Shown: positions 1 through 6,280 of the stretch, one piece after another
Layout: each line of letters opens with the position of its first letter
How positions within the stretch are numbered: the first letter of the stretch is position 1
Source of the DNA: Nostoc sp. CHAB 5715
GTDB lineage: Bacteria; Cyanobacteriota; Cyanobacteriia; Cyanobacteriales; Nostocaceae
Direction: 5' to 3'
Assembly: GCF_020829685.1 (NCBI RefSeq)
Contig: NZ_JAIVFR010000169.1
Coordinates: 1 to 9,733, forward strand
DNA length: 9,733 nucleotides
Made by a program: the position numbers and the translations under genes
Notes under the pieces: generated by a model
What the model was told of the DNA's origin: nothing
Seen by the model: the letters and a program-made list of their open reading frames with translations, nothing else
Databases searched by the model: none

Positions 1-56
1 AATAGACCATGCTGTAGGGGCACAGCAATGCTTATAGGTGTCAACTTAACGTAAAA
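1..56. repeat. Dispersed repeat, copy A (inverted relative to 4242-4299)
   Basis: The reverse complement of this stretch aligns with 4242-4299. The first 19 bases match exactly (TTTTACGTTAAGTTGACAC), the middle diverges, and the last 20 are nearly identical and end in GGTCTATT. A shorter relative of the end that follows GGTCTA is at 2734-2762. I know this type of sequence as a high-copy intergenic repeat of Nostoc genomes. It contains no reading frame, and the element may continue beyond the left edge of the window. Confidence 0.75.
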
Positions 57-70
57 CTTGGCAATGACGT

Positions 71-175
71 TATAAGCTGTTCCACATTGAAATTGCATAA
101 TTAGGGCGGGCAAATCGCCCACCCCACAAGAGTTATATAAATTTTAGATATGCAAACTAGATGTGGTTTAGCTTA
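71..175. repeat. Dispersed hairpin repeat, copy 1 (direct relative of 9270-9370)
   Basis: The sequence from TTAGGG at 101 to AGCTTA at 175 aligns with 9296-9370 in the same orientation. An ATAAGCT word lies upstream in both copies. The core at 104-124 is GGGCGGGC, a five-base loop, then GCCCACCC, which forms a stem of eight positions with one mismatch. In the second copy (9299-9317) both arms have changed, yet the stem still forms. That suggests the fold, not the exact sequence, is retained. No coding potential is visible. Confidence 0.7.
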
Positions 176-250
176 TAATTTGTTAGTTTTTTCGCTAAGG
201 TCATCAAAAATCAAAAAGTGACTATGTGATACTCATGACCCCAAAACAAT

Positions 251-283
251 GAGCGGCGTAGGGTATCCCTTCCCTAGCCGCTC
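251..283 (-). terminator. Long hairpin, possible leftward terminator
   Basis: GAGCGGC (251-257) pairs with GCCGCTC (277-283), and TAGGG (259-263) pairs with CCCTA (272-276). This gives a 12-bp stem with one bulged G (258) and an eight-base loop. Read on the minus strand, the stem is followed by ATTGTTTTGG, a moderately U-rich tail. It could therefore end transcription coming from the symporter remnant or the gene-free region to its right. The tail is weaker than that of the terminator at 4349, so another structural role remains possible. Confidence 0.45.
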
Positions 284-751
284 AAAACAAAACGACCACA
301 GACGAAAGATCCCTGTAGCCGCATAATTTCTTATGAATTAAACGGCCACGAGTGTGGCGTACACCCATGACCGAAAATGTTCCTTCTTAGTGCATGAACA
401 AGTAGCGGTAGAACAAACGCACTGACGCATTTATATCGCACTCTGCGACAGCGTAATGCTACACATCTATTCCATAATCACTATTGGAGGCAATATACCC
501 ATACATCGATATGTAGCAAGGGTCTAACCACTAGCCACTGCGATATACACAGCGACGGGAAGACAACTAGAGAGCTACGAAACCGATACAATTACCGGAT
601 GCTCACAGATACCTCAAATAGTTCAGCGACCGTTCACACGACCTGAAGGCATTCTTTTGGTTAAAAGGCTCACTCCACAAGCGAGCAGGCCACACTACAT
701 GGAGCAGCATTGGTCAGCTCATACATTTTGTAGATTAAAGCTGTCATCTTT

Positions 752-812
752 GCGCCTCCGAAAGAATTTCAATCTTGTGTAATATACAGTAACACGCAGA
801 TTATTAGAGGTC
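752..812 (-). pseudogene. tRNA-like remnant with GTA anticodon loop (tentative)
   Basis: On the minus strand a stem of five positions with one mismatch (794-790 with 782-778) encloses the seven-base loop CTGTATA. The loop has U33 and a GTA triplet, the anticodon of tRNA-Tyr. It is followed by a T-arm-like element of four base pairs around the loop TTGAAAT. CCTC near the 5' side can pair with GAGG near the 3' side as an acceptor-like stem. The D arm is too short, the T loop lacks the invariant C56, and the extra arm expected of tRNA-Tyr is missing, so it cannot be functional. The resemblance could be chance. Confidence 0.3.
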
Positions 813-830
813 AAGTTAGTTAGGAGAATT

Positions 831-1268
831 TTAACCCTCTACCTGTTCTATCTCTACACCCGTTCCTTGGTCTAATTCTATGAACTTTGGCCCGACGATC
901 AGAACTACGATCATCATTAAAATACTCGTCACCATGATGATGCTCACTACGCTGGGATCTTCAAAATTACTTGTAGCTACTAATAATGCTGCGGCAAAAT
1001 TACGTTGAGCTGTTCCGACTCCTAGCACTCGTTGAGTATCGATACCAGGGCCGCCCAAAAGATAACCGACGCTAAAGGAGAAGACTATGAAAACAGCACA
1101 AACGAAAATTGCACCTGTTTGTAATAAGCCAATGATATCGTTAGTGTGAACTATCAGCCTGACAACCAGACCTAAAAGCAATCCAGCATTAGATAATTTG
1201 AACAAAATTGGCTGGATAATGGGGGCGATCGCACTCAATTTTGCTTTGATGAATAACCCAATAATCAG
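831..1268 (-). pseudogene. Bile acid:sodium symporter family protein, 3' fragment
   Basis: This is the C-terminal part of an integral membrane transporter of the bile acid:sodium symporter (BASS/SBF) type, a family that imports organic anions with sodium. An open frame of about 135 codons from an internal ATG at 1238 encodes three or four strongly hydrophobic segments and the motif GTAQRNFAAALLVA, which matches the conserved helix of the family. The frame reads upstream of that ATG as LIIGLFIKAKL to about 1268, where it meets the 3'-truncated phosphodiesterase gene. Family members have about 300 residues, so the N-terminal half is missing, with no promoter or start of its own. It ends at its natural TAA (833-831). 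A deletion spanning two neighbouring genes is the simplest origin. Confidence 0.75.
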
Positions 1269-2553
1269 CAGTTAACCAAACAACATTCTGGATATTTTTA
1301 TTTTTGATAAATCGTAGTAAATCGGCAAGTTCTAGTTCTCTTCCTAAAGCTGGGCCATCTCCATTAGCCCAAGCTTCAAAATCAGTGCTACCGTCTTTAA
1401 CTATCAGTCCCAAAGGCATATCACTAGCAATCACTTTCCATGTTGCTTTTGATGAGAGCAATTGCCTTTTCAACCATTCCACTTGTTTTTTGCTCAAAAA
1501 GTCTGTTTTTTTACTTGGTACTGGCTGATTATTGGGAGAGTTTGGCCCCCGGTAGGTGCGCTCATCTAGCATGAAAATGTCTAATAATGGGCCATAGTTG
1601 AAAGAGCGATAAATTTTCGTTTTATCTGGATCATTTGTTTCATACCGAATAGGCAAATATTCTAAAAATGCTTGCCTTGCCCTTTTTGCTAACAAGTTAA
1701 CATCCTTAACTGTGTAGCGGTCATCGTTCAGGAGAAATTCTCCAGGATACCAGTTATTTGTAGTTTCGTGGTCGTCCCACTGTGCCAATATGGGAACTTC
1801 AGCGTTGAAACGTTTGATGTTTTTATCTAGTAAATTGTAGATATAGTTACCACGAAATTCTGTGAGAGTTTCTGCTACTTTGGATTTTTCTGGTGTAGTA
1901 ATGTTTTTCCAAATAGTGCCGTCGTCTAAAGTTACTTCTGATTGAAGGGGGCCATCAGCGTAAATATTATCGCCAGAATGAATAAAAAAGTCGGGATGAA
2001 GTTGGCGCATAGTTTCGTAAATTTTCATTCCACCAAAATCAGGATTAATCCCCCATCCTTGACCGGCGGTGTCACCACCCCATACAAAGAATACATCTCG
2101 CCCAGATTTGGGGGGAGTGCGGAAAGTGCCTTTGACAGGAGCGCTGTAAGTGCCTTTATAATCTAAATCTTGGAAGATTACCCGATAAAATAATTGTTGG
2201 TCTGGTGGCAGGTTCTTCAGATAAAGTCGTGCTGTAAAGTCGCTACTTTGTAAAGCGTTAGGTCCCACAACTCGCCGCACATTTCTAAAAGATTCGCTGG
2301 TAGAGTATTCTACGATTATTTTGGCAGGGCGATCGCTGCGACTCCAAATAACAATGCGATCGTTGGAAATATCTCCGCTAGCTACACCATAAGGTATAGC
2401 AGGACGCATTTTGTCAGAAGTGATAATGGCAGGCGCTTGGGCAAACACTTGTGATTTGGATACAAGATTTGTGGCAATAATTCCACCTGCTGTGATAGTT
2501 GAACGGAGCAAAAACTGACGGCGGTTTAGTTGCAATGGGCGATTAGATTCCAT
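1189..2553 (-). pseudogene. phoD: PhoD-type alkaline phosphatase/phosphodiesterase, truncated at the C terminus
   Basis: PhoD enzymes are secreted metallophosphoesterases that release phosphate from organic phosphate esters. The N terminus has a twin-arginine export signal (NRRQFLLRS at about residues 9-17, then a hydrophobic stretch to FAQA). Next come the PhoD N-terminal beta domain and catalytic motifs GGDTAGQGWG (about 159), HSGDNIYADGP (about 193) and QWDDHETTNNW (about 258). The protein follows the family to NVVWLTAD (about residue 430). There VHY and the rest of the domain, with a likely metal ligand, are replaced by 24 out-of-frame codons from the symporter remnant ending at 1189. Homologues run to roughly 520 residues, so about 90 are missing. 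I chose ATG at 2553 over a TTG at 2568 because it places the Tat signal at the usual distance. It is probably inactive. Confidence 0.85.
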
Positions 2554-2696
2554 GATAAATAATGGCAAGCTTAAGAAGTATTACAAAATAAGTGTTTAGC
2601 ACATTCTCTTATCCCAACAAGTAAAGCTTGGGTTATCCAAGGGTTAATAGACCTCTTGCATAAATTACAGCGTTTTTCAAGTAATTGAACTACACC

Positions 2697-2724
2697 ACTC
2701 CCTACTCCCCACTCCCTACTCCCC
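2697..2724. repeat. Heptad short tandem repeat (STRR)
   Basis: The 14-mer ACTCCCTACTCCCC occurs twice without a gap (2697-2710 and 2711-2724). It is equivalent to four heptads alternating ACTCCCT and ACTCCCC. Short tandemly repeated heptads of this kind are a known hallmark of heterocystous cyanobacteria and vary in copy number between strains. Confidence 0.85.
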
Positions 2725-2733
2725 GTCTCATCT

Positions 2734-2762
2734 GTGGTCTAAATACCTGAAAAATGCTGTAA
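2734..2762. repeat. Partial dispersed repeat, direct relative of 4290-4318
   Basis: GTGGTCTAAATACCTGAAAAATGCTGTAA matches 4290-4318 at about 25 of 29 positions in the same orientation. It represents the tail of the repeat seen in full at 4242-4318. It shows that this repeat has been broken up or moved separately from the rest. Confidence 0.65.
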
Positions 2763-2900
2763 AAATAAGAACCCCACCCCTTACTCCCCTCCCGGATGCT
2801 AAAAGGATGTTTGAAAAGTATTGGGCGAATAGAATTCGCTACTACACAAGCGAAGTCCACCTCCGTGCATTGGTGACAAGTTAAGCCTGTAACTGTTTTG

Positions 2901-3539
2901 TCAAGAGGCTTTGAGAGAATTGTTGAAAAAAAACTGGTCAGACCCCTGGTCAGACCCTCGTTGAAGATCGGGAAAAGGAGCGACAATCAACTTAACATTG
3001 GGGTTTCGTTTCTGTTTGATAATACCTAAATCTCGATTTTGGGGGTCAGCAAAATACTTAACGGGGTCTGTTGCCTTACCTTTGTGATCAGCCATAGTAA
3101 AATGATAAAGACCGCGATAAATCAAATAATAATGAAATCTCATCAAAGGGGAGAGAAAGTTCATCTGCTACAGCATCACCTAAATCTACTAAAACCGCAT
3201 AAAATAACCAGGTCGCCCAAATCTTGTTAAAAATCTTTGTGATACCGCTTGTTGACTAACTTTTGTGGGACTACACCACAGAAAACCGTCTCTGGCTAAC
3301 ACCCTTGTCAGTTCCCTGACTCCGGCTACATCTGGCCACAGCAAGGTCAACACCGCCGCCATCATCAACGGTAAATTCAGTATCCGTTCTCTGAGTCCTA
3401 ATTTTCGGTAGTATTTTTCTTGATTTGTAATGGCTGGTGTCAGTAATCTTTCCAATTGCTCGGCTATTACTTCGTCTTCCACCAGTGGTCGTTGTTTCTT
3501 TTTCGCGTGGTCTCCATTGGTTTTTCGGCTTTGTGTCAT
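2901..3539 (-). pseudogene. IS4-family transposase, central catalytic region deleted and frame broken
   Basis: The N-terminal piece (ATG at 3539; MTQSRKTNGDHAKKK) carries the family stretches RPLVEDEVIAEQLERLLTPA and LRERILNLPLMMAAVLTLLW and stops following the family after SQRFLT near 3225. It joins directly to a C-terminal piece in another frame (IWATWLFYAVLVDLGDAVADEL). A second frame change near 3120-3135 returns to the original frame for YRGLYHF through LIVAPFPDLQ, ending at TGA 2903-2901 inside the terminal repeat. The deleted middle would hold most of the DDE catalytic core, so no transposase activity is possible. The first frame runs into a stop at 3189. Confidence 0.85.
2934..2957. 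repeat. 12-bp perfect tandem duplication in the transposase remnant
   Basis: CTGGTCAGACCC occurs twice in direct succession (2934-2945, 2946-2957). It lies near the 3' end of the decayed transposase and produces a repeated GSDQ in translation. As an exact duplication inside a dead gene it is probably recent, from slippage or strand exchange. Confidence 0.8.
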
Positions 3540-3650
3540 GGCTGGTCTCAATGGCTCAACTACTTGTCTACACCGAGTTTCTCACGATTTTTGACCTATC
3601 CAAATACCACCCTTGACAATTTCCTCAAATCCTTAACTTGTCACCAATGT

Positions 3651-4087
3651 GACCGCATCATTGGTAACAATGACAATGACCGCATCTTCGGTGATGCAGG
3701 GAATGACACCATTAATGGTAATGATGGAGATGACATCCTCAATGGCTCTGATGGCGCCGACGTAATTTCTGGCGACGCTGGAAATGATCGAGTTTTTGCG
3801 GGTACTGGGAATGACACGGTATCAGGTGGCGGGAGCAACGACGAACTCAATGGTGATGGAGGCAATGATCTTGTTCAGGGTGGGGCTGGTAACGACATCG
3901 TATTTGGTGGCACTGGAGTTGGAAATGACACCCTTACTGGTGAAACTGGCACGGACTTATTGATTGGTGGAGCTGGAAACGACTCTTTATCGGGTGGTGA
4001 TGGGAGCGATCGCCTGATCGGCGTTGAACCTTTTGCCCCAGGATTTGGATCGATTGTTAACGAAGTTGATACCTTAACTGGCGGGGC
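3651..4087 (+). pseudogene. RTX / hemolysin-type calcium-binding repeat protein, internal fragment
   Basis: About thirteen RTX nonapeptides of the GGxGxDxLx type are readable, for example GDAGNDTIN, GNDGDDILN, GGAGNDIVF and GGAGNDSLS. Such repeats bind calcium and form a beta-roll in secreted or surface proteins. The series ends with GVEP...NEVDTLTGG, which in cyanobacterial RTX proteins normally precedes GADTFVLGD. Here that continuation is lost at about 4087, and a dispersed repeat supplies a foreign tail of about 17 codons to a stop at 4139. The 5' side begins abruptly at the IS end (3649), so start codon, N-terminal domain and C-terminal secretion signal are all absent. A frame is open through the IS from 3456, but that part is the antisense of the transposase. 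Confidence 0.85.
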
Positions 4088-4241
4088 TTTATCTGTTGGC
4101 TTCCACGCCCGCCCAGAAATGAATTTCAGCGGCTCATAGCTAAAGTCTACTGAAGTAGACTAAAGATTTTTCGGATTATTTAGTCATCAAAAGATGACTT
4201 TCGCTAAAAGCCAAGGAACTTCAGTTCCTTGCGGACATAGC
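4088..4241. repeat. Dispersed repeat with three 18-nt tetraloop hairpins
   Basis: Three hairpins of identical size follow one another. 4144-4161 has a 7-bp stem AGTCTAC and loop TGAA, 4182-4199 has AGTCATC and loop AAAA, and 4213-4230 has AAGGAAC and loop TTCA. An outer pair, TAGCTAAAGTC (4137-4147) with GACTTTCGCTA (4196-4206), could form a competing or enclosing stem with one mismatch. The stretch truncates the RTX fragment on its left and abuts the next repeat on its right. I recognise the general pattern from Nostoc intergenic repeats. Whether it is transcribed cannot be told from sequence. Confidence 0.65.
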
Positions 4242-4318
4242 TTTTACGTTAAGTTGACACGTATGAGCAATGCGCTAAACCCCTACCGCGTGGTCTATTT
4301 ACCTGAAAATAGCTGTAA
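4242..4318. repeat. Dispersed repeat, copy B (inverted relative to 1-56)
   Basis: This is the longest copy in the window. 4242-4299 matches the reverse complement of 1-56 with two extra bases in a variable middle, and 4290-4318 matches 2734-2762 in direct orientation. The conserved blocks are TTTTACGTTAAGTTGACAC, CCCCTACCGCG/TGGTCTATT and TACCTGAAAA. No frame is present. Confidence 0.7.
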
Positions 4319-4348
4319 GTACCGTATCTATCTAAATATATAAGTTTT

Positions 4349-4379
4349 GCCACCCTAGAGTAGAGGGTGGCTTTTTTTT
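4349..4379 (+). terminator. Rho-independent terminator
   Basis: GCCACCCT (4349-4356) pairs perfectly with AGGGTGGC (4364-4371) around a seven-base loop and is followed by eight T residues (4372-4379). It is the strongest terminator in the window for plus-strand transcription. No intact plus-strand gene lies directly upstream; it may have served a gene lost with the RTX region, and now would stop read-through toward the small minus-strand gene. Confidence 0.88.
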
Positions 4380-4433
4380 CAGAGTTGTCAGTTGAGGCAT
4401 TCACTCAAAAATCAACCTTCAAACTCTTGAAAC

Positions 4434-4634
4434 TTAGCTCATGGAAGCATGACTTGGCCCATAAATCATCCGAGTGTTAGCATCTACCTTCCCTTGAATC
4501 GGGTTCCAGTAGTGAGATGCTTCTTCAGGAAGACCAAGTTCTTGTGCAGCCCGCATCAGCATTGATTGTTGGCGATTCTTGACTTGCTGATGTTCACGCA
4601 CCATTAACGCACGAGATTTATCTGCGATAGACAT
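4434..4634 (-). CDS. Small conserved-looking protein of unknown function
   Basis: This gene encodes 66 aa starting MSIADKSRALMVREH and ending GPSHASMS. I do not recognise a family. The N-terminal two thirds (KSRALMVREHQQVKNRQQSMLMRAAQELG) is predicted to be helical and rich in basic residues and glutamine; the rest (YWNPIQGKVDANTRMIYG) looks like an extended tail. No signal peptide or membrane segment is present, so it should be cytosolic. AGAGAGGA (4650-4643) is a good ribosome binding site. It lies 8 nt before the ATG at 4634 but only 2 nt before an in-frame ATG at 4640, so I chose 4634. It is transcribed divergently from the methyltransferase gene at 4924. That a short frame has a proper binding site and normal codon use argues that it is real. 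Confidence 0.7.
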   Translation of the reverse strand: MSIADKSRALMVREHQQVKNRQQSMLMRAAQELGLPEEASHYWNPIQGKVDANTRMIYGPSHASMS

Positions 4635-4640
4635 AACCAT

Positions 4641-4923
4641 ATTCCTCTCTATTTTGTGAATATATAATTTTTGGTTTTTCTATCAACTACTATAGCAGAA
4701 ATTCTGTAACATAAGCTACTTTTTACAAAAATTTATGTTTGCCTTTGCTGACAATATCAGGTATTTTTTCCCAAAGCTGAAAAAATCTTCCTTAATCTAC
4801 CGTTGATGGCTAAAATCATTTGGCTTCGATTTGTCTCATCTGGGAGCCTTTACCTTTGCAACAGTAAATAATTTTTTCGTTACAATTATTTATATAGAAT
4901 TAATCAAAACTTGAGCTATTTTT
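4641..4923. promoter_or_regulatory. Divergent intergenic region with weak promoter-like elements
   Basis: This AT-rich spacer separates two divergent genes and must hold both promoters. On the minus strand, TATAGT (4694-4689) is a fair -10 element for the small gene, without a clear -35. On the plus strand, TATATAGAAT (4891-4900) could serve as a -10 for the methyltransferase, again without a clear -35. CAGAAATTCTG (4696-4706) is a small perfect palindrome next to the minus-strand -10 and might be an operator. None of these is strong. Confidence 0.35.
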
Positions 4924-5982
4924 ATGCCTGAGAGTTTAACTAAGCTGACTTATCAAACCTTTCAGCAGAGCAAAAATTACTTTGGTTTGGCTCACAAAAT
5001 ATTAAGTTCACGGTTGAGGAACTTGGTGTATCCGACACTTGAACAAAAGACCAAACCCATCCCGGACGAGCTTTTACCCAAACTTCAACAGAGATTGAAT
5101 CAGTTGCTAGAAGCAGACTGGCAAGATGCCGAAAAAGGTGTATACCCGGAAAGTTTATTGTTTGACAACCCTTGGGATGACTTTTTCCGCTACTATCCGT
5201 TGGTATGGTTAGATTTCCCTCAAATGTGGGAGCGGGTTAAACAACAGAATTACCAAGATTTTTCGCCCGAAATTGACACAGATGGTTATCCCAGCTACTA
5301 CGTGCAGAACTTCCATCACCAAAGCAATGGCTACTTGAGTGACTTGTCAGCCAATTTATATGACTTACAAGTAGAAATTCTTTTTGGTGGGGCAGCTGAT
5401 GCGATGCGGCGGCGGATTCTCGCTCCTCTTAAGCAAGGGCTGAAAGCAATTGATTCGGTTGCACCACGGCAAGCCCGTATTTTGGATGTAGCTTGTGGAA
5501 CTGGGCGAACTCTAAAGTTGATTCGGGCAGCCTTGCCTCAAGCATCTCTGTTTGGCACGGATTTGTCACCAGCTTATTTGCGTAAAGCAAATGAACTATT
5601 ATCCCAAATTCCAGGAGAACTGCCGCAACTTTTACAAGCCAATGCCGAAGAGTTACCCTATCTAGATAACTATTTTCATGCTGTAACTTCTGTTTTTCTC
5701 TTCCATGAGTTACCAGCAACTGTACGTCAGACAGTTATTGAGCAATGCTTTCAGGTAATAAAACCAGGAGGAGTCTTTATTATCTGTGACTCAATTCAGT
5801 TGAGTGATTCACCTGAGTTGGAATATATGATGGATTTTTTCCCTGAAACTTTCCATGAACCCTATTACAAGCATTATACCACTGATAACTTGCTAGAACG
5901 TTTACAGAGAGCAGGCTTTGAGAATATTGAGATGCAAGTCCATTTTATGAGCAAGTATTTCATTGCTCATAAGCCAGCTTGA
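4924..5982 (+). CDS. Class I SAM-dependent methyltransferase
   Basis: This 352-aa cytosolic protein probably transfers the methyl group of S-adenosylmethionine to a small molecule. The Rossmann-type domain occupies about residues 160-350: motif I ILDVACGTGRT (186-196) for the methionine part of the cofactor, GTDLSP (211-216) with Asp213 expected to hold the ribose, ANAEELPY (239-246) near the adenine, VFLFHELP (257-264) and VIKPGGVF (278-285). This arrangement resembles the UbiE/Methyltransf_11 group. The first 150 residues form a separate domain rich in aromatic residues and Gln (YYPLVWLDFPQMW) that I cannot identify and that may define the substrate. The start ATG has only a weak GAG upstream. 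The gene stands alone, with a palindrome 47 bp past its stop. The substrate cannot be inferred. Confidence 0.9.
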   Translation: MPESLTKLTYQTFQQSKNYFGLAHKILSSRLRNLVYPTLEQKTKPIPDELLPKLQQRLNQLLEADWQDAEKGVYPESLLFDNPWDDFFRYYPLVWLDFPQMWERVKQQNYQDFSPEIDTDGYPSYYVQNFHHQSNGYLSDLSANLYDLQVEILFGGAADAMRRRILAPLKQGLKAIDSVAPRQARILDVACGTGRTLKLIRAALPQASLFGTDLSPAYLRKANELLSQIPGELPQLLQANAEELPYLDNYFHAVTSVFLFHELPATVRQTVIEQCFQVIKPGGVFIICDSIQLSDSPELEYMMDFFPETFHEPYYKHYTTDNLLERLQRAGFENIEMQVHFMSKYFIAHKPA

Positions 5983-6028
5983 GATAAAACCTTCTCATTC
6001 CCTTTTCTTTAAATAAACTTTACCTAAA

Positions 6029-6060
6029 AAGGGCAAATGCAAAATTTTGCATCTGCCCTT
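6029..6060. terminator. Long palindrome after the methyltransferase gene
   Basis: AAGGGCAAATGCAAAA (6029-6044) is followed directly by its reverse complement with one mismatch (6045-6060), making a stem of up to about 14 bp closed by AATT. It has T-rich sequence on the minus side (TTTTTAGG after the stem) and only a poor tail on the plus side. It could end methyltransferase transcription or stop read-through from the right; the T-run suits the leftward direction better. Confidence 0.6.
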
Positions 6061-6280
6061 AGGTGTAGAATAATTAAGAGGACTAAGAGGAGCTAGCAGA
6101 TCCTGGTTAATATTTATTCGTCGGGAGCCATCTGCCAGAAGAAGGAACCAGGGGCAAGAGTAGGTCAAAAATAGTAAGATTCGCTGCCAAGTGCAATAAA
6201 CCTATACTACTTGTGCGAATCTATGCTCTAGATAAGTTCAGATGCAGCGCAAGAGATTTTATGAGAAGAATTCAGAACTC

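Larger units (their letters stand above)
176..830. other. Long gene-free stretch with weak minus-strand tRNA-like features
   Basis: No reading frame on either strand is credible here. From about 240 to 820 the base composition is more even than in the AT-rich spacers nearby, and small perfect hairpins recur: 251-283, 318-346 and 345-358. Read on the minus strand, several pieces resemble parts of tRNAs. CTAGTGGTTAGA (534-523) looks like a D arm of the tRNA-Glu type. The stretch 752-812 resembles a truncated tRNA with a GTA anticodon loop. A CTTTTAA anticodon-loop-like word lies near 662-668. One possible reading is a decayed tRNA array with a leftward terminator at 251-283. The individual matches are weak and the reading is uncertain. 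Confidence 0.3.
2554..2867. other. Gene-free spacer made of several short repeats
   Basis: No gene is supported here. The stretch holds a heptad repeat (2697-2724), a partial copy of the GGTCTA...ACCTGAAAA...GCTGTAA repeat (2734-2762), a C-rich patch that continues the heptad theme (2770-2792), and a piece with a six-base-pair palindrome (2825-2839) that runs straight into the IS end. The words AATAGACCTCTTGCATAAAT at 2646-2665 resemble IS-end fragments scattered in Nostoc genomes, but I cannot assign them. Confidence 0.6.
2868..3649 (-). mobile_element. Internally deleted IS4-like insertion sequence
   Basis: The element is bounded by inverted repeats. An 18-bp perfect outer match at 2868-2885 and 3632-3649 begins with CATTGGTGACAAG. 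A second perfect 8-bp match (TTGTCAAG, 2898-2905 and 3612-3619) lies at the same distance from both ends, so each terminal repeat is about 38 bp. Between them lie only the first and last parts of an IS4-type transposase on the minus strand. Full elements of this kind exceed 1.3 kb; this one is 782 bp. No obvious target duplication surrounds it, and its two flanks belong to unrelated sequences. It cannot move by itself but keeps both ends and could be mobilised by a full-length relative. Confidence 0.85.

Noticed and set aside
318..358. Two adjacent hairpins (318-346 and 345-358) considered as a riboswitch or tRNA-Met arm
   Set aside because: No following gene on either strand, and the seven-base loop lacks the U before the CAT triplet required of an anticodon loop.
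2697..2724. Tandem units considered as a CRISPR array
   Set aside because: Units are seven bases and contiguous, with no spacers or cas genes; this is a heptad short tandem repeat.
3456..3650. Extension of the RTX frame through the IS, giving an apparent ATG start
   Set aside because: This part is antisense to the transposase remnant and its terminal repeat, so the apparent start is accidental.
5429..5719. Minus-strand frame of 96 codons inside the methyltransferase gene
   Set aside because: It lies opposite the cofactor-binding motifs of the methyltransferase and is a shadow frame.
6109..6167. Short minus-strand peptide ending FFWQMAPDE, looking like a protein C terminus
   Set aside because: An in-frame TGA lies about 17 codons upstream and no start or family could be identified.
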